64,000 nucleotides of DNA from Nitrogeniibacter aestuarii (lineage in GTDB: Bacteria; Pseudomonadota; Gammaproteobacteria; Burkholderiales; Rhodocyclaceae). The first letter of the stretch is position 1. Each line of letters begins with the position of its first letter. Of this stretch, positions 33,236 through 42,567 are shown piece after piece. A program made the position numbers and the translations under genes. Where the stretch lies: NCBI RefSeq assembly GCF_017309585.1, contig NZ_CP071321.1, forward strand, positions 1,178,001 to 1,242,000, written 5' to 3'. Below the pieces are notes generated by a model. That model made no database searches and was not told where the DNA came from. It worked only from the letters and a program-made list of their open reading frames with translations.

Positions 33236-34644
33236 TCGATCTCAAGTTGGCCGCCGCGACCATGCAGGCGACGCTTTCCGCGCCCGTGAGCGTGGATGCG
33301 GTTCAGACCGATACCCGGGCACTGACACCCGGCTGCCTGTTCGTCGCGCTGCGCGGTGAGCGCTTCGACGGCCATGAATTCATCAGCGCCGCCATTGATG
33401 GGGGCGCCGCTGCCGTGATGGTCGACGAGCGCTTCGTGGCGGTGCTTGAGGCGCCGTTGCCGGTGCCCGCGCTGGTCGTGGCCGATACCCGTTTGGGTCT
33501 CGGGGCACTGGCAGCATGGTGGCGTCTGCAGTTCGACATTCCCCTGATCGGCGTGACCGGCAGCAACGGCAAAACGTCGGTGAAGGAAATGTGCGCGGCC
33601 ATCCTCGGCGCCAAGGCGCAGCGCGAGGGCGAGGTGCCTGAAACCGCCGTGCTGGCGACCGCGGGCAATTTCAACAACGACATCGGCCTGCCGCTGACTC
33701 TGCTGCGCCTGAAACCCGGGCACAAGGCGGCGGTGATCGAGATGGGCATGAACCATCCGGGTGAAATCGGCTACCTGACCGCCGTGGCCCGGCCGACCGT
33801 TGCGCTGGTGAACAACGCACTGCGCGCGCATCTTGAAGGCATGGGCGGGCTCGACGCCGTGGCGGTCGAAAAGGGCAGTATCTACCAGGGTCTCGGGGAT
33901 GCCGGCGTGGCCATCATCAACGCCGATGACCCGTTTGCCGACTACTGGCGGGGGATCAACCAGGGGCGCAAGGTCGTCACCTTCGGCCTGGACGCCGACG
34001 ATGCCGACGTACGCGTGGTCGGTCAGCTCGACCGGCTCTCCGTGCAGATCGACCTGACCGCACCCCAGGGGCAGGCCAGTTTCGAACTGCCCGTGCCGGG
34101 TCTTCACAATGCGCGCAATGCCGCGGCCGCGGCGGCCGCGTGCCTTTCTGCGGGTGCATCGCTGGATGATGTGGCTGCCGGGCTGAGTGCCTATACGGGC
34201 ACCAAGGGGCGGCTGCAGCGCAAGCCCGGCAAGGGGGGCGCGGTGGTGCTCGACGACAGCTACAACGCCAACCCTGACTCGGTACGGGTGGGTATCGATG
34301 TGCTGGCCTCGACGGCTGGGCGCACGGTGCTCGTTCTCGGTGACATGGGTGAGCTGGGTGAAGCCTCTGCGCAGCTTCATGACGAGGTCGGCGGCTACGC
34401 CAAGAGCCACGGTATCGACTTCCTGCTGGGATTGGGCAGTGCAAGTGCGACAGCGGTGCACAACTTTGGTGAGGGTGGCAGCCACTTTTCGGATGTGGCG
34501 CCGCTCGTCAAGGCGCTCGAGAAACTCATGGATGCCGACACCGTGGTGCTGGTGAAGGGCTCGCGTTTCATGCGCATGGAGCGAGTGGTGGACGCCATCG
34601 TGGCTGACGACAACAACAAAAAGGAGCAAAGCCATGTTGCTTGA
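33232..34644 (+). CDS. murF: UDP-MurNAc-tripeptide D-alanyl-D-alanine ligase
   Basis: A 470-residue Mur ligase that adds D-Ala-D-Ala. Features are TDTRALTPGCLFVALRGERFDGHEF, the P-loop GVTGSNGKTSVKEM (about residue 110), ATAGNFNNDIGLPLTLL, EMGMNHPGEI, and DDSYNANPDSVRVGID, the MurF hallmark. The 5' end overlaps murE and the 3' end overlaps mraY by 11 bases, with the mraY ribosome binding site inside murF. Confidence 0.96.
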   Translation: MIDLKLAAATMQATLSAPVSVDAVQTDTRALTPGCLFVALRGERFDGHEFISAAIDGGAAAVMVDERFVAVLEAPLPVPALVVADTRLGLGALAAWWRLQFDIPLIGVTGSNGKTSVKEMCAAILGAKAQREGEVPETAVLATAGNFNNDIGLPLTLLRLKPGHKAAVIEMGMNHPGEIGYLTAVARPTVALVNNALRAHLEGMGGLDAVAVEKGSIYQGLGDAGVAIINADDPFADYWRGINQGRKVVTFGLDADDADVRVVGQLDRLSVQIDLTAPQGQASFELPVPGLHNARNAAAAAAACLSAGASLDDVAAGLSAYTGTKGRLQRKPGKGGAVVLDDSYNANPDSVRVGIDVLASTAGRTVLVLGDMGELGEASAQLHDEVGGYAKSHGIDFLLGLGSASATAVHNFGEGGSHFSDVAPLVKALEKLMDADTVVLVKGSRFMRMERVVDAIVADDNNKKEQSHVA

Positions 34645-35722
34645 GCTGGCGCTCTGGCTGGGCCAGGACATCCGGACCTTCAACGTGTTCGGCTACATCA
34701 CCCTGCGAACGGTGATGGCCGCACTGACCGCACTGGCGATCTCGTTCATTTTCGGCCCGGGCGTCATCCGCTGGCTGGCTGCCAAGAAGATTGGCCAGGC
34801 GGTGCGTGACGATGGCCCCAAGTCGCATCTGACCAAGGCGGGTACGCCCACCATGGGCGGGGCGCTCATCCTTATTGCGATTGGCATCACGACGCTGCTG
34901 TGGGGCGACCTGCGCAATCTGTATGTATGGGTCACGCTCCTCGTGACCCTGGGCTTTGGTGCGGTGGGCTGGGTCGATGACTGGCGCAAGGTCGTCCATC
35001 GCGACCCGAAAGGCTTGGCCAGCCGCTGGAAGTATATGTGGACCTCGGTGATCGCCATCGTGGCGGCCCTGGTGCTGGGGCTGACCGCCGACACGCCGGC
35101 CCAGACCGAACTGATCGTGCCCTTCTTCAAGGGTGTGGTGTACCCGCTGGGCGTGGGCGGCTTCGTCATTCTGTCCTACTTCGTGATCACGGGCTCGAGC
35201 CACGCGGTCAACCTCACCGACGGACTCGATGGTCTGGCGATCATGCCCACTGTCATGGTGGCCTCGGCGCTGGCGATCTTCGCCTATGTGGCAGGCCACG
35301 CGGGCTTCGCAAAATACCTGGGCGTCCCGTACATCGCCGGTGCCGGTGAACTGGCGGTCTTCTGTGGTGCGCTGGCCGGCGCGGGCCTGGGTTTTCTGTG
35401 GTTCAACGCCTATCCGGCCGAAGTGTTCATGGGCGACGTGGGCGCACTGGCGCTTGGCGCCGCGCTGGGCACCGTGGCAGTGGTCGTGCGCCAGGAAATC
35501 GTGCTCTTCATCATGGGCGGTCTGTTCGTGGCCGAAACCCTGTCGGTGATGATCCAGGTGATCTATTTCAAGGCCACCGGCGGCAAGCGGATCTTCCGCA
35601 TGGCGCCGCTGCATCACCACTACGAACTGGGTGGCTGGAAGGAAACGCAGGTGGTGGTCCGCTTCTGGATCATCACCATCATGCTGGTGCTGTTCGGTCT
35701 GTCGACCCTGAAGCTGCGGTGA
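34634..35722 (+). CDS. mraY: Phospho-N-acetylmuramoyl-pentapeptide-transferase
   Basis: A 362-residue protein with about ten membrane helices that makes lipid I from UDP-MurNAc-pentapeptide and undecaprenyl phosphate. It has KSHLTKAGTPTMGG, GWVDDWRKV, the catalytic NLTDGLDGLA, FMGDVGALALG and the cytoplasmic RMAPLHHHYELGGW. AAGGAG lies 6-11 bases before the ATG, inside murF. Confidence 0.97.
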   Translation: MLLELALWLGQDIRTFNVFGYITLRTVMAALTALAISFIFGPGVIRWLAAKKIGQAVRDDGPKSHLTKAGTPTMGGALILIAIGITTLLWGDLRNLYVWVTLLVTLGFGAVGWVDDWRKVVHRDPKGLASRWKYMWTSVIAIVAALVLGLTADTPAQTELIVPFFKGVVYPLGVGGFVILSYFVITGSSHAVNLTDGLDGLAIMPTVMVASALAIFAYVAGHAGFAKYLGVPYIAGAGELAVFCGALAGAGLGFLWFNAYPAEVFMGDVGALALGAALGTVAVVVRQEIVLFIMGGLFVAETLSVMIQVIYFKATGGKRIFRMAPLHHHYELGGWKETQVVVRFWIITIMLVLFGLSTLKLR

Positions 35723-35735
35723 GAAAGCAAAGACG

Positions 35736-37109
35736 ATGATGAGGCAAGGCAAAAACGTGTTGGTGCTGGGGCTGGGTGAATCCGGCCTGGCCATCGTGCG
35801 CTGGCTGGCGCGCGAGGGTGCGTCATTGCGTATCGCCGACAGCCGCCAGCACCCACCGGGTCTGGAGGCGCTGCATGCCATCGCACCTGCCGCGGAGGTG
35901 GTGCTGGGGCCCTTCGAGGCCGGCCTCATCGACGGTATCGATACCATCGCCATCAGTCCCGGGCTCGATCCGCGGATCGAATTGATCGAGGTGGCGCAGG
36001 CCCGGGGTATCCGGGTCACCGGCGAAATCCAGATCTTCGTTGACGCACTCAAGGCGATGGGTGAGCGTGATAAGACGCGCATCATTGCGATCACCGGCAC
36101 CAATGGTAAAACCACGACCACCTCGCTGACTGCGGCGCTATGCGCGGCGACCGGGCTTGATGCGGTAGCTGCCGGCAACATCAGCCCGGCGACGCTGACA
36201 GTGATGCAGGACCGTCTCGACCGAGGCGAACCGCTGCCCGACTGCTGGGTGCTCGAGCTGTCGAGCTTTCAGCTTGAAACCGTGAATGCACTGGGCGCGG
36301 ACGTGGCCACCGTGCTCAACGTCTCCGACGATCACCTCGATCGCTATGCGTCGCTCGATGACTACATTCAGACCAAGGCCAAGGCGCTTTCGGATGCCCG
36401 CGCGCGGGTGCTCAACCGCAACGACATGCGTGTTGCCTGCCTGGCTGAGCGCGCCATCACCTTCGGGCTCGATGCGGCACCCGGTGCCGCCGACTTTGGT
36501 CTGGCCAATGGATTTCTCATGCGCGGCAACGCACCGCTGCTTGCCGAAACCGAACTGGCACTGCGCGGCCGCCACAATGTGGCCAATGCGTTGGCAGCGC
36601 TGGCCATGGCCGAGGCCGTGGGTTGCCCGATGCCGGCGCTGGTCACCGCCTTGCGCGATTTTCGCGGGTTGCCCCATCGGGTCGAGGCCATCGCCGAACG
36701 CGACGATGGTGTGACGTACTTCGATGATTCCAAGGGCACCAACGTGGGTGCCACCATGGCGGCGCTCGAAGGTCTGGGGCGCAAGGTCGTGCTGATCGCC
36801 GGTGGCGATGGCAAGGGCCAGGATTTCACGCCGCTGCTGACCGCCGTGCGCGAACATGCGCGTGCCGTGGTGCTGATCGGCCGCGACGCGTCGCGTATCG
36901 AAGCGGCCATTGCTGAGGCGGGCGTGCCCATCGAGCACGCCACTGATCTTCCCCGTGCCGTGTTGCGTGCCGACGCCATGGCCCGCGAGGGCGACGCGGT
37001 GCTGTTGTCGCCGGCGTGTGCGAGCTTCGACATGTTCCGCAGCTACGTGCATCGCGCCGAAGTGTTCGTCGAGGCCGCTCAGGCCTTGCCGCGGGTGAGG
37101 GCGCTATGA
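35736..37109 (+). CDS. murD: UDP-MurNAc-L-alanine:D-glutamate ligase
   Basis: A 457-residue Mur ligase that adds D-Glu. The N-terminal Rossmann-like motif is VLVLGLGESGLAIVRWL, with ISPGLDPRIE, the P-loop ITGTNGKTTTTSL (about residue 122), ELSSFQLETV, NVSDDHLDRY, and YFDDSKGTNVGATMAALEG. Two tandem ATGs mark the start. The stop overlaps the ftsW start by 4 bases. Confidence 0.96.
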   Translation: MMRQGKNVLVLGLGESGLAIVRWLAREGASLRIADSRQHPPGLEALHAIAPAAEVVLGPFEAGLIDGIDTIAISPGLDPRIELIEVAQARGIRVTGEIQIFVDALKAMGERDKTRIIAITGTNGKTTTTSLTAALCAATGLDAVAAGNISPATLTVMQDRLDRGEPLPDCWVLELSSFQLETVNALGADVATVLNVSDDHLDRYASLDDYIQTKAKALSDARARVLNRNDMRVACLAERAITFGLDAAPGAADFGLANGFLMRGNAPLLAETELALRGRHNVANALAALAMAEAVGCPMPALVTALRDFRGLPHRVEAIAERDDGVTYFDDSKGTNVGATMAALEGLGRKVVLIAGGDGKGQDFTPLLTAVREHARAVVLIGRDASRIEAAIAEAGVPIEHATDLPRAVLRADAMAREGDAVLLSPACASFDMFRSYVHRAEVFVEAAQALPRVRAL

Positions 37110-38338
37110 AACTGAGCCTGAACCTCACCGATCTCTTTGGCCGCAACAAGGGGCATAGTCCCGTGACCAGCCGTGCGGTCCGCCGTCTCGCAGCGCCCGC
37201 CAACGATCAGCCCAGCGAGCTCGATCCGGCGCTGATCTGGTCGGCTGTCTCCCTGCTGCTGTTCGGTTGGGTGATGGTCTACTCGGCATCGATCGCAACC
37301 GCCGAGGGTCTTGCCTACACCGGCCACCAGGCAACCTTCTATCTCGTGCGTCACGGGGTGTTTCTCGCGATCGGGGCCGTTCTGGGCGTGCTCGCCTTCC
37401 AGATGCCCATGCGGGCCTGGCAACAGATGTCGCCCCACCTGTTCATTGTGGGGATCGTGTTGCTCACGGCGGTGATCGTGCCGGGGATCGGCAAGACAGT
37501 GAACGGGGCCAGCCGCTGGTTGCCGTTCGGGCCCGTCAATTTCCAGCCGTCTGAAGCCATGAAAATGTTCGTGGCGCTGTACGCCGCCGACTACACCGTG
37601 CGCAAGCTGCCGCACATGCAGAGCTTCAGGCGGGCATTCCTGCCCATGGCCGGTGTGATTCTGCTGGTGGGCTTCCTACTGCTCGCCGAGCCGGATTTCG
37701 GCGCCTTCGTGGTCATCACCTGCATCGCCTTCGGCATTCTGTTTCTGGGCGGTATCAACGTACGTGCCTTTGTGCTGCTGGCCATCGTGGCGTTGATCGG
37801 CTTCGTGCTGCTGATCTGGGCGTCGCCCTACCGGCGGGACCGCATCTTCGGTTTCATGGATCCGTTCGAGGATGCCTTCGGCAAGGGCTATCAGCTCTCG
37901 CATGCCCTGATCGCCTTCGGCCGCGGCGAATGGTTTGGCGTCGGTCTGGGCGCCAGTGTGGAAAAGCTCTTCTACCTGCCCGAGGCGCATACCGATTTCA
38001 TTCTCGCGATCATTGCCGAGGAACTGGGGCTGGTGGGCGTGATCGTGGTGATCGCCCTGTTCGCAACGCTCGTTCAGCGCGCCTTTGCCATTGGCCGCCG
38101 GGCCATCGATCTGGAGCGCTTCTTCCCGGGTCTGGTGGCGCAGGGTATTGGCCTGTGGATCGGTGTGCAGTCTTTCATCAACATGGGCGTGAACATGGGC
38201 TTGCTGCCCACCAAGGGGCTGACGCTGCCGCTCATGAGCTTTGGTGGTTCGGGTATTGTGGCCAACTGCATCGCCCTGGCGATCCTGCTGCGAATCGACT
38301 GGGAGAATCGCCAGATCATGCGGGGAGGTGGCTCATGA
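37106..38338 (+). CDS. ftsW: Peptidoglycan glycosyltransferase FtsW
   Basis: A 410-residue SEDS-family protein with ten predicted membrane helices that polymerizes septal glycan strands with FtsI. It reads LLFGWVMVYSAS, GKTVNGASRWLPFGPVNFQPSEAMK, LLLAEPDFGAFVV, then AHTDFILAIIAEELG with the catalytic Asp region, and PTKGLTLPLMSFGGSG. The N-terminal cytoplasmic tail (about 45 residues) is longer than in many homologues. ATGA overlap with murD and with murG. Confidence 0.96.
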   Translation: MKLSLNLTDLFGRNKGHSPVTSRAVRRLAAPANDQPSELDPALIWSAVSLLLFGWVMVYSASIATAEGLAYTGHQATFYLVRHGVFLAIGAVLGVLAFQMPMRAWQQMSPHLFIVGIVLLTAVIVPGIGKTVNGASRWLPFGPVNFQPSEAMKMFVALYAADYTVRKLPHMQSFRRAFLPMAGVILLVGFLLLAEPDFGAFVVITCIAFGILFLGGINVRAFVLLAIVALIGFVLLIWASPYRRDRIFGFMDPFEDAFGKGYQLSHALIAFGRGEWFGVGLGASVEKLFYLPEAHTDFILAIIAEELGLVGVIVVIALFATLVQRAFAIGRRAIDLERFFPGLVAQGIGLWIGVQSFINMGVNMGLLPTKGLTLPLMSFGGSGIVANCIALAILLRIDWENRQIMRGGGS

Positions 38339-39408
38339 AGACACTGCTCGTCATGGCCGGCGGTACGGGCGGTCACATCTACCCGGGGGTTGCGGTGGCC
38401 GAAGTGCTGCGCAAGCTCGGCTGGCGCATTGTCTGGCTGGGCAATGAAGACCGGATGGAAGGTCGCATCATTCCCCAGAAAGGCTATGAAACCGCGTGGA
38501 TTCATTTTGGTGCGCTGCGTGGCAAAGGGCTGATGGCCAAGCTGTTGCTGCCGCTCAACCTGTTGCGCGGCTTCTGGCAGGCGCTTGCGCAGCTGCGCCG
38601 GGTCAAGCCCGACGTGGTGCTCGGCATGGGCGGTTACGTGAGCTTTCCGGGCGGCATGATGGCCGCACTGACCGGACGGCCGCTGGTGCTGCATGAGCAG
38701 AATTCGGTGGCCGGCCTGGCGAACCGCGTGCTGGCCGGCGTGGCCGATCGGATCGTGACCGGCTTCCCCAACGCGCTGAGCAAGGGCTTGTTCGTTGGTA
38801 ATCCGGTGCGTGAAGACATCGTGGCACTGCCAGAACCGGAGACCCGTTTCGCGGGCCGCGAAGGGCCGCTGCGCATCCTGATCATCGGTGGCAGCCTGGG
38901 CGCGAAAGTGCTTAATGATACGGTGCCCGAGGCGCTCGCGCTGCTGGGCGAAGAGCGCCCCTTGGTGATCCATCAGGCGGGCACCGCGCAGATTGATGCA
39001 CTGAAGGCGAGCTATGCGAAGGCCGGTGTTGCAGGCGATCTGCGCCCCTTCATTGAGGATATGGCGCAGGCCTATGCCGATGCGGATCTGGTGATCTGCC
39101 GCGCCGGTGCGCTCACGGTGGCCGAACTGGCGGCGGCGGGGGTCGGCAGTGTGCTGGTGCCGCTGCCCCACGCGGTGGACGATCACCAGACCGGTAACGC
39201 CCGTTTTCTTGCAGATGCGGGGGCGGCTTACCTTTTGCCACAAAGCGATCTGACGGCTCAGACACTTGCGGGTATCCTTCGCGACCTGGAACGAACACGC
39301 CTGCTGGATATGGCGCGTGCGGCCCGGGCTTTGGCACGTCCCGACGCAGCCGAGGAAGTCGCCGGGATCTGCCGCGTGCTGGCAGGTGACGAGGAGTCAT
39401 CGCAATGA
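38335..39408 (+). CDS. murG: UDP-GlcNAc:lipid I N-acetylglucosaminyltransferase
   Basis: A 357-residue GT-B enzyme (E. coli 355) that makes lipid II on the inner face of the membrane. It has the family G loop GGTGGHIYPG at residues 9-18, GMGGYVSFPGGMMA, LHEQNSVAGLANR, IIGGSLGAKVLND, and CRAGALTVAELAAAGVGSVLVPLPHAVDDHQTGNAR. It overlaps ftsW and murC by 4 bases each. Confidence 0.97.
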   Translation: MKTLLVMAGGTGGHIYPGVAVAEVLRKLGWRIVWLGNEDRMEGRIIPQKGYETAWIHFGALRGKGLMAKLLLPLNLLRGFWQALAQLRRVKPDVVLGMGGYVSFPGGMMAALTGRPLVLHEQNSVAGLANRVLAGVADRIVTGFPNALSKGLFVGNPVREDIVALPEPETRFAGREGPLRILIIGGSLGAKVLNDTVPEALALLGEERPLVIHQAGTAQIDALKASYAKAGVAGDLRPFIEDMAQAYADADLVICRAGALTVAELAAAGVGSVLVPLPHAVDDHQTGNARFLADAGAAYLLPQSDLTAQTLAGILRDLERTRLLDMARAARALARPDAAEEVAGICRVLAGDEESSQ

Positions 39409-40805
39409 AGCACAAGGTCAAACACATTCACTTCGTGGGCATCGGCGGCGCCGGTATGAGCGGTATCGCCGAGGTGCTGGTGAACCAGGGATTCGCGGTC
39501 AGCGGCTCCGACCTGGGCACATCCGCCACCACACGCCGCCTGGCAGCCATGGGCGCCAAGGTGATGAAAGGGCACGATGCCGAACACGTGGCGGAGGCCG
39601 ACGTGGTCGTGACCTCCACGGCGGTCAAGCCGGACAACCCCGAGGTTCGTGCCGCGCGTGCCCGCCACATTCCGGTCGTCCCCCGCGCACAGATGCTGGC
39701 GGAACTGATGCGCCTGAAGCAGGGCATCGCCATCGCCGGCACCCATGGCAAGACGACCACCACGTCGCTCACGGCAAGCATTCTGGCCGAGGGGGGCATC
39801 GACCCCACCTTCGTGATCGGCGGTCGGCTCAATGCCGCGGGCGCCAACGCGCGCCTGGGCAAGGGTGACTTCCTGGTGGCCGAGGCGGACGAATCCGACG
39901 CGTCATTCCTGCTCCTGAGTCCGGTGATTTCGGTGGTGACCAACATCGACGCCGATCACATGGAGACTTACGGGCACGACTTCGCCAAGCTCAAGCAGGC
40001 CTTTATCGATTTCCTTCAGCACCTGCCGTTCTACGGCGTGGCCGTGCTGTGCGAGGACGACCCCGGCGTGCGCTCGATCATGCCGCTGGTGTCCAAGCAG
40101 ATCGTGCGATACGGCTTTGCCGAGACCGCCAACGTGCGCGCCGAGAACGTGCGCGCCGAGAACGGTCAGATGCGCTTCGATGTGGTGCGCATCAACGGCA
40201 CGGAGGCGCCCAGACTGTCGATCACGCTCAATCTGCCGGGCATGCACAACGTGCTCAACGCACTGGCAGCCATCGCCGTGGCCACCGAGGTGGGTGTGCC
40301 GGATGAGGCCATCGTCAAGGCGCTGGCGGACTTCAAGGGTGTCGGTCGCCGCTTCCAGCGCTATGGCGACGTGGCCATCCCCGCAGGCGGGCAGTTCTAC
40401 CTGGTGGATGACTACGGGCACCACCCGGTCGAGATGGCCGCCACCATCGAAGCGGCGCGCGGCGCTTTTCCCGATCGACGTCTGGTGCTGGCTTTCCAGC
40501 CTCACCGTTTCACCCGCACCCGCGACTGCTTCGAGGATTTCGTGAAGGTGCTCTCGAGTGTGGATGCCGTCGTGCTGGCTGACGTGTATGCCGCCGGTGA
40601 GGCGCCCATCGTGGCGGCTGACGGTCGCTCGCTGGCGCGCGCCGTGCGCGTGGCCGGCAAGGTGGAGCCGGTGTTTGTTGAAGACATCGGCGACATGCCG
40701 CAAACGATCCTCGATGTGGTGCAGGACGGTGATGTGGTGCTCACCATGGGTGCAGGATCCATTGGCGGTGTGCCCGGCCAGTTGGCCGCGACGGAAGAAG
40801 AGTAG
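39405..40805 (+). CDS. murC: UDP-N-acetylmuramate:L-alanine ligase
   Basis: A 466-residue Mur ligase adding the first amino acid. Marks are IHFVGIGGAGMSGIAEVL, the P-loop IAGTHGKTTTTSL (about residue 112), EADESDASFLLL, NIDADHMETYG, and DDYGHHPVEMAAT. A 15-bp unit encoding NVRAE is directly duplicated at about 40133-40162 (NVRAENVRAENG), a small in-frame insertion in the middle domain. The stop is 13 bases before the ddlB ATG. Confidence 0.96.
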   Translation: MKHKVKHIHFVGIGGAGMSGIAEVLVNQGFAVSGSDLGTSATTRRLAAMGAKVMKGHDAEHVAEADVVVTSTAVKPDNPEVRAARARHIPVVPRAQMLAELMRLKQGIAIAGTHGKTTTTSLTASILAEGGIDPTFVIGGRLNAAGANARLGKGDFLVAEADESDASFLLLSPVISVVTNIDADHMETYGHDFAKLKQAFIDFLQHLPFYGVAVLCEDDPGVRSIMPLVSKQIVRYGFAETANVRAENVRAENGQMRFDVVRINGTEAPRLSITLNLPGMHNVLNALAAIAVATEVGVPDEAIVKALADFKGVGRRFQRYGDVAIPAGGQFYLVDDYGHHPVEMAATIEAARGAFPDRRLVLAFQPHRFTRTRDCFEDFVKVLSSVDAVVLADVYAAGEAPIVAADGRSLARAVRVAGKVEPVFVEDIGDMPQTILDVVQDGDVVLTMGAGSIGGVPGQLAATEEE

Positions 40806-40817
40806 GGCGTGGGACGG

Positions 40818-41744
40818 ATGAACCAGGACAACATGAAACAGTTCGGCAAGGTGGCAGTGTTGATGGGCGGTGCATCGGCGGAGCGCGAGGTGTCGCTTAT
40901 GTCGGGCAGGGCTGTGCTGGCGGCCTTGCAGTCGCGCGGTGTGGATGCCCACGCCTTCGACCCGGCCGAAACCGACCTGCACGCGCTCAAGGAACAGGGC
41001 TTCGACCGCGCCTTCATCGCCATGCATGGACGCGGTGGTGAAGATGGCACGGTGCAAGGGATGCTCGAGATGCTCGGGATTCCCTATACCGGCAGCGGGG
41101 TCATGGCCTCGGCCCTGTCAATGGACAAGTGGCGCACGAAGATGGTCTGGCTGGCGGCCGGGCTGCCCACGCCTCGCTTTGCGATTCTTGAGTCCAGCAC
41201 CGATTGGGATGCCGTCGCCACCGATCTGGGCTTGCCGATCTTCGTGAAGCCGGTGCATGAAGGCTCGAGCATGGGCGCCACCAAGGTGACCGAGGCGTCA
41301 CAACTGCCTGCCGCGTATGAACTCGCGGCACGCTACGACACCCTGGTCATTGCCGAAGAGTTCATCGATGGTCAGGAACTGACGGTGCCGTTCCTGGGTG
41401 ATGCGGTGCTGCCGGTGGTGCGCATTGTGGCGCCCGATGGCAACTACGACTACCAGCACAAGTACTTCACCGACGACACCCAGTATTTCTGCCCGAGTCA
41501 GTTACCGGCGGCGCAGGAAACCGAGCTGCAGGCGCTCATCGCCAAGGCCGCCCAGGTGCTCGGATGTCGTGGCTGGGGACGGGGTGACGTGATGCTGACC
41601 AGCGACGGCAAGCCTTACCTCCTCGAAATGAACACGGCTCCCGGCATGACCAATCATTCCCTCGTGCCCATGTCTGCGCGTGTGGCCGGGCTGAGCTTCG
41701 AGGATCTGTGTCTGCGTATTCTGGAGATGGCCCGCCTTGGTTGA
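40818..41744 (+). CDS. ddlB: D-alanine:D-alanine ligase
   Basis: A 308-residue ATP-grasp ligase making D-Ala-D-Ala for MurF. It reads KVAVLMGGASAEREVSLMSG, AMHGRGGEDGTVQGMLEMLGIPYTGSG, FVKPVHEGSSMG, EEFIDGQELTV and LLEMNTAPGMTNHSLVP. ATG at 40818 has GGGA upstream; the in-frame GTG at 40809 would add three residues and is an equal alternative. Confidence 0.96.
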   Translation: MNQDNMKQFGKVAVLMGGASAEREVSLMSGRAVLAALQSRGVDAHAFDPAETDLHALKEQGFDRAFIAMHGRGGEDGTVQGMLEMLGIPYTGSGVMASALSMDKWRTKMVWLAAGLPTPRFAILESSTDWDAVATDLGLPIFVKPVHEGSSMGATKVTEASQLPAAYELAARYDTLVIAEEFIDGQELTVPFLGDAVLPVVRIVAPDGNYDYQHKYFTDDTQYFCPSQLPAAQETELQALIAKAAQVLGCRGWGRGDVMLTSDGKPYLLEMNTAPGMTNHSLVPMSARVAGLSFEDLCLRILEMARLG

Positions 41745-41745
41745 T

Positions 41746-42567
41746 ATGCGCCAGCGCCCCGCGTCGAAGAAAACCACTGCACGTAATCGTGCAGCGGGCG
41801 GGGCTGTGCGCGAAGGCCTGTGGCACCGACCGGCGCTGCTCAACCTGATCTCCGATGTGCTGCTGCTTACGGCGGCAGCCATCCTCGGCTACGCTATTGT
41901 CGTCTGGGTCGCCAATCGCCCGAGCTTCCAGTTGCGCGAGGTGGTCGTGCTCACCCCGCCGGCGCAGGTCAGTGCCGAACAGCTCGAATATGCGGCGCGC
42001 TCTGCCGTGAAAGGCAATTTCTTCACGGTGGATCTCGCCCACGTGCGCGAATCCTTCGAAAAGCTGCCGTGGGTGCGCCACGCGCAAGTGCGCCGTCGCT
42101 GGCCCGATGCGCTGGAATTGAAACTCGAAGAGCATCAGGCGGTGGCTTACTGGACAGTCACCGACAGCGGCGACACCCGGCTGGTCAATCGCCAGGGCGA
42201 AGTCTTCGTGGCGGCGAGCAACGCGCGCATGCCGTTGTTTGCGGGACCCGAGGGCTACGCGCCGTATCTGTTGGCGCAATACACACGCTTTGCCGAGGTG
42301 CTCAAACCGCTCGGCCATGACCTGGTCGAAGTGGGCCTGTCGGCCCGCGAGGCCTGGCAACTGACGCTTGACGACGGGCTCGTGATCCGGTTGGGCCGTG
42401 ATCAGGAGCGGGCACCGGCAGAGGCTCGACTGAACCGGTTTGTCAGTGCCTATCCCAAGGCGTTGGCGCAACGCGACATGCAGGTGGCGGTGGCCGACCT
42501 GCGCTATCCCAATGGATTTGCTCTTTTGCCCCGCAATGAGGGGCAAGGAACGGAAAGCGGAAAATGA
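41746..42567 (+). CDS. ftsQ: Cell division protein FtsQ
   Basis: A 273-residue bitopic protein: basic cytoplasmic tail (RQRPASKKTTARNR), one membrane helix (LLLTAAAILGYAIVVWVA), a POTRA domain (FQLREVVVLTPPAQVSAEQLEYAARSAVKGNFF) and the beta domain with WVRHAQVRRRWPDALELKLEEHQAVAYW. It scaffolds FtsB/FtsL at the septum. ATG at 41746 is used; a TTG at 41737, overlapping the ddlB stop, is an alternative. It overlaps ftsA by 4 bases. Confidence 0.94.
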   Translation: MRQRPASKKTTARNRAAGGAVREGLWHRPALLNLISDVLLLTAAAILGYAIVVWVANRPSFQLREVVVLTPPAQVSAEQLEYAARSAVKGNFFTVDLAHVRESFEKLPWVRHAQVRRRWPDALELKLEEHQAVAYWTVTDSGDTRLVNRQGEVFVAASNARMPLFAGPEGYAPYLLAQYTRFAEVLKPLGHDLVEVGLSAREAWQLTLDDGLVIRLGRDQERAPAEARLNRFVSAYPKALAQRDMQVAVADLRYPNGFALLPRNEGQGTESGK

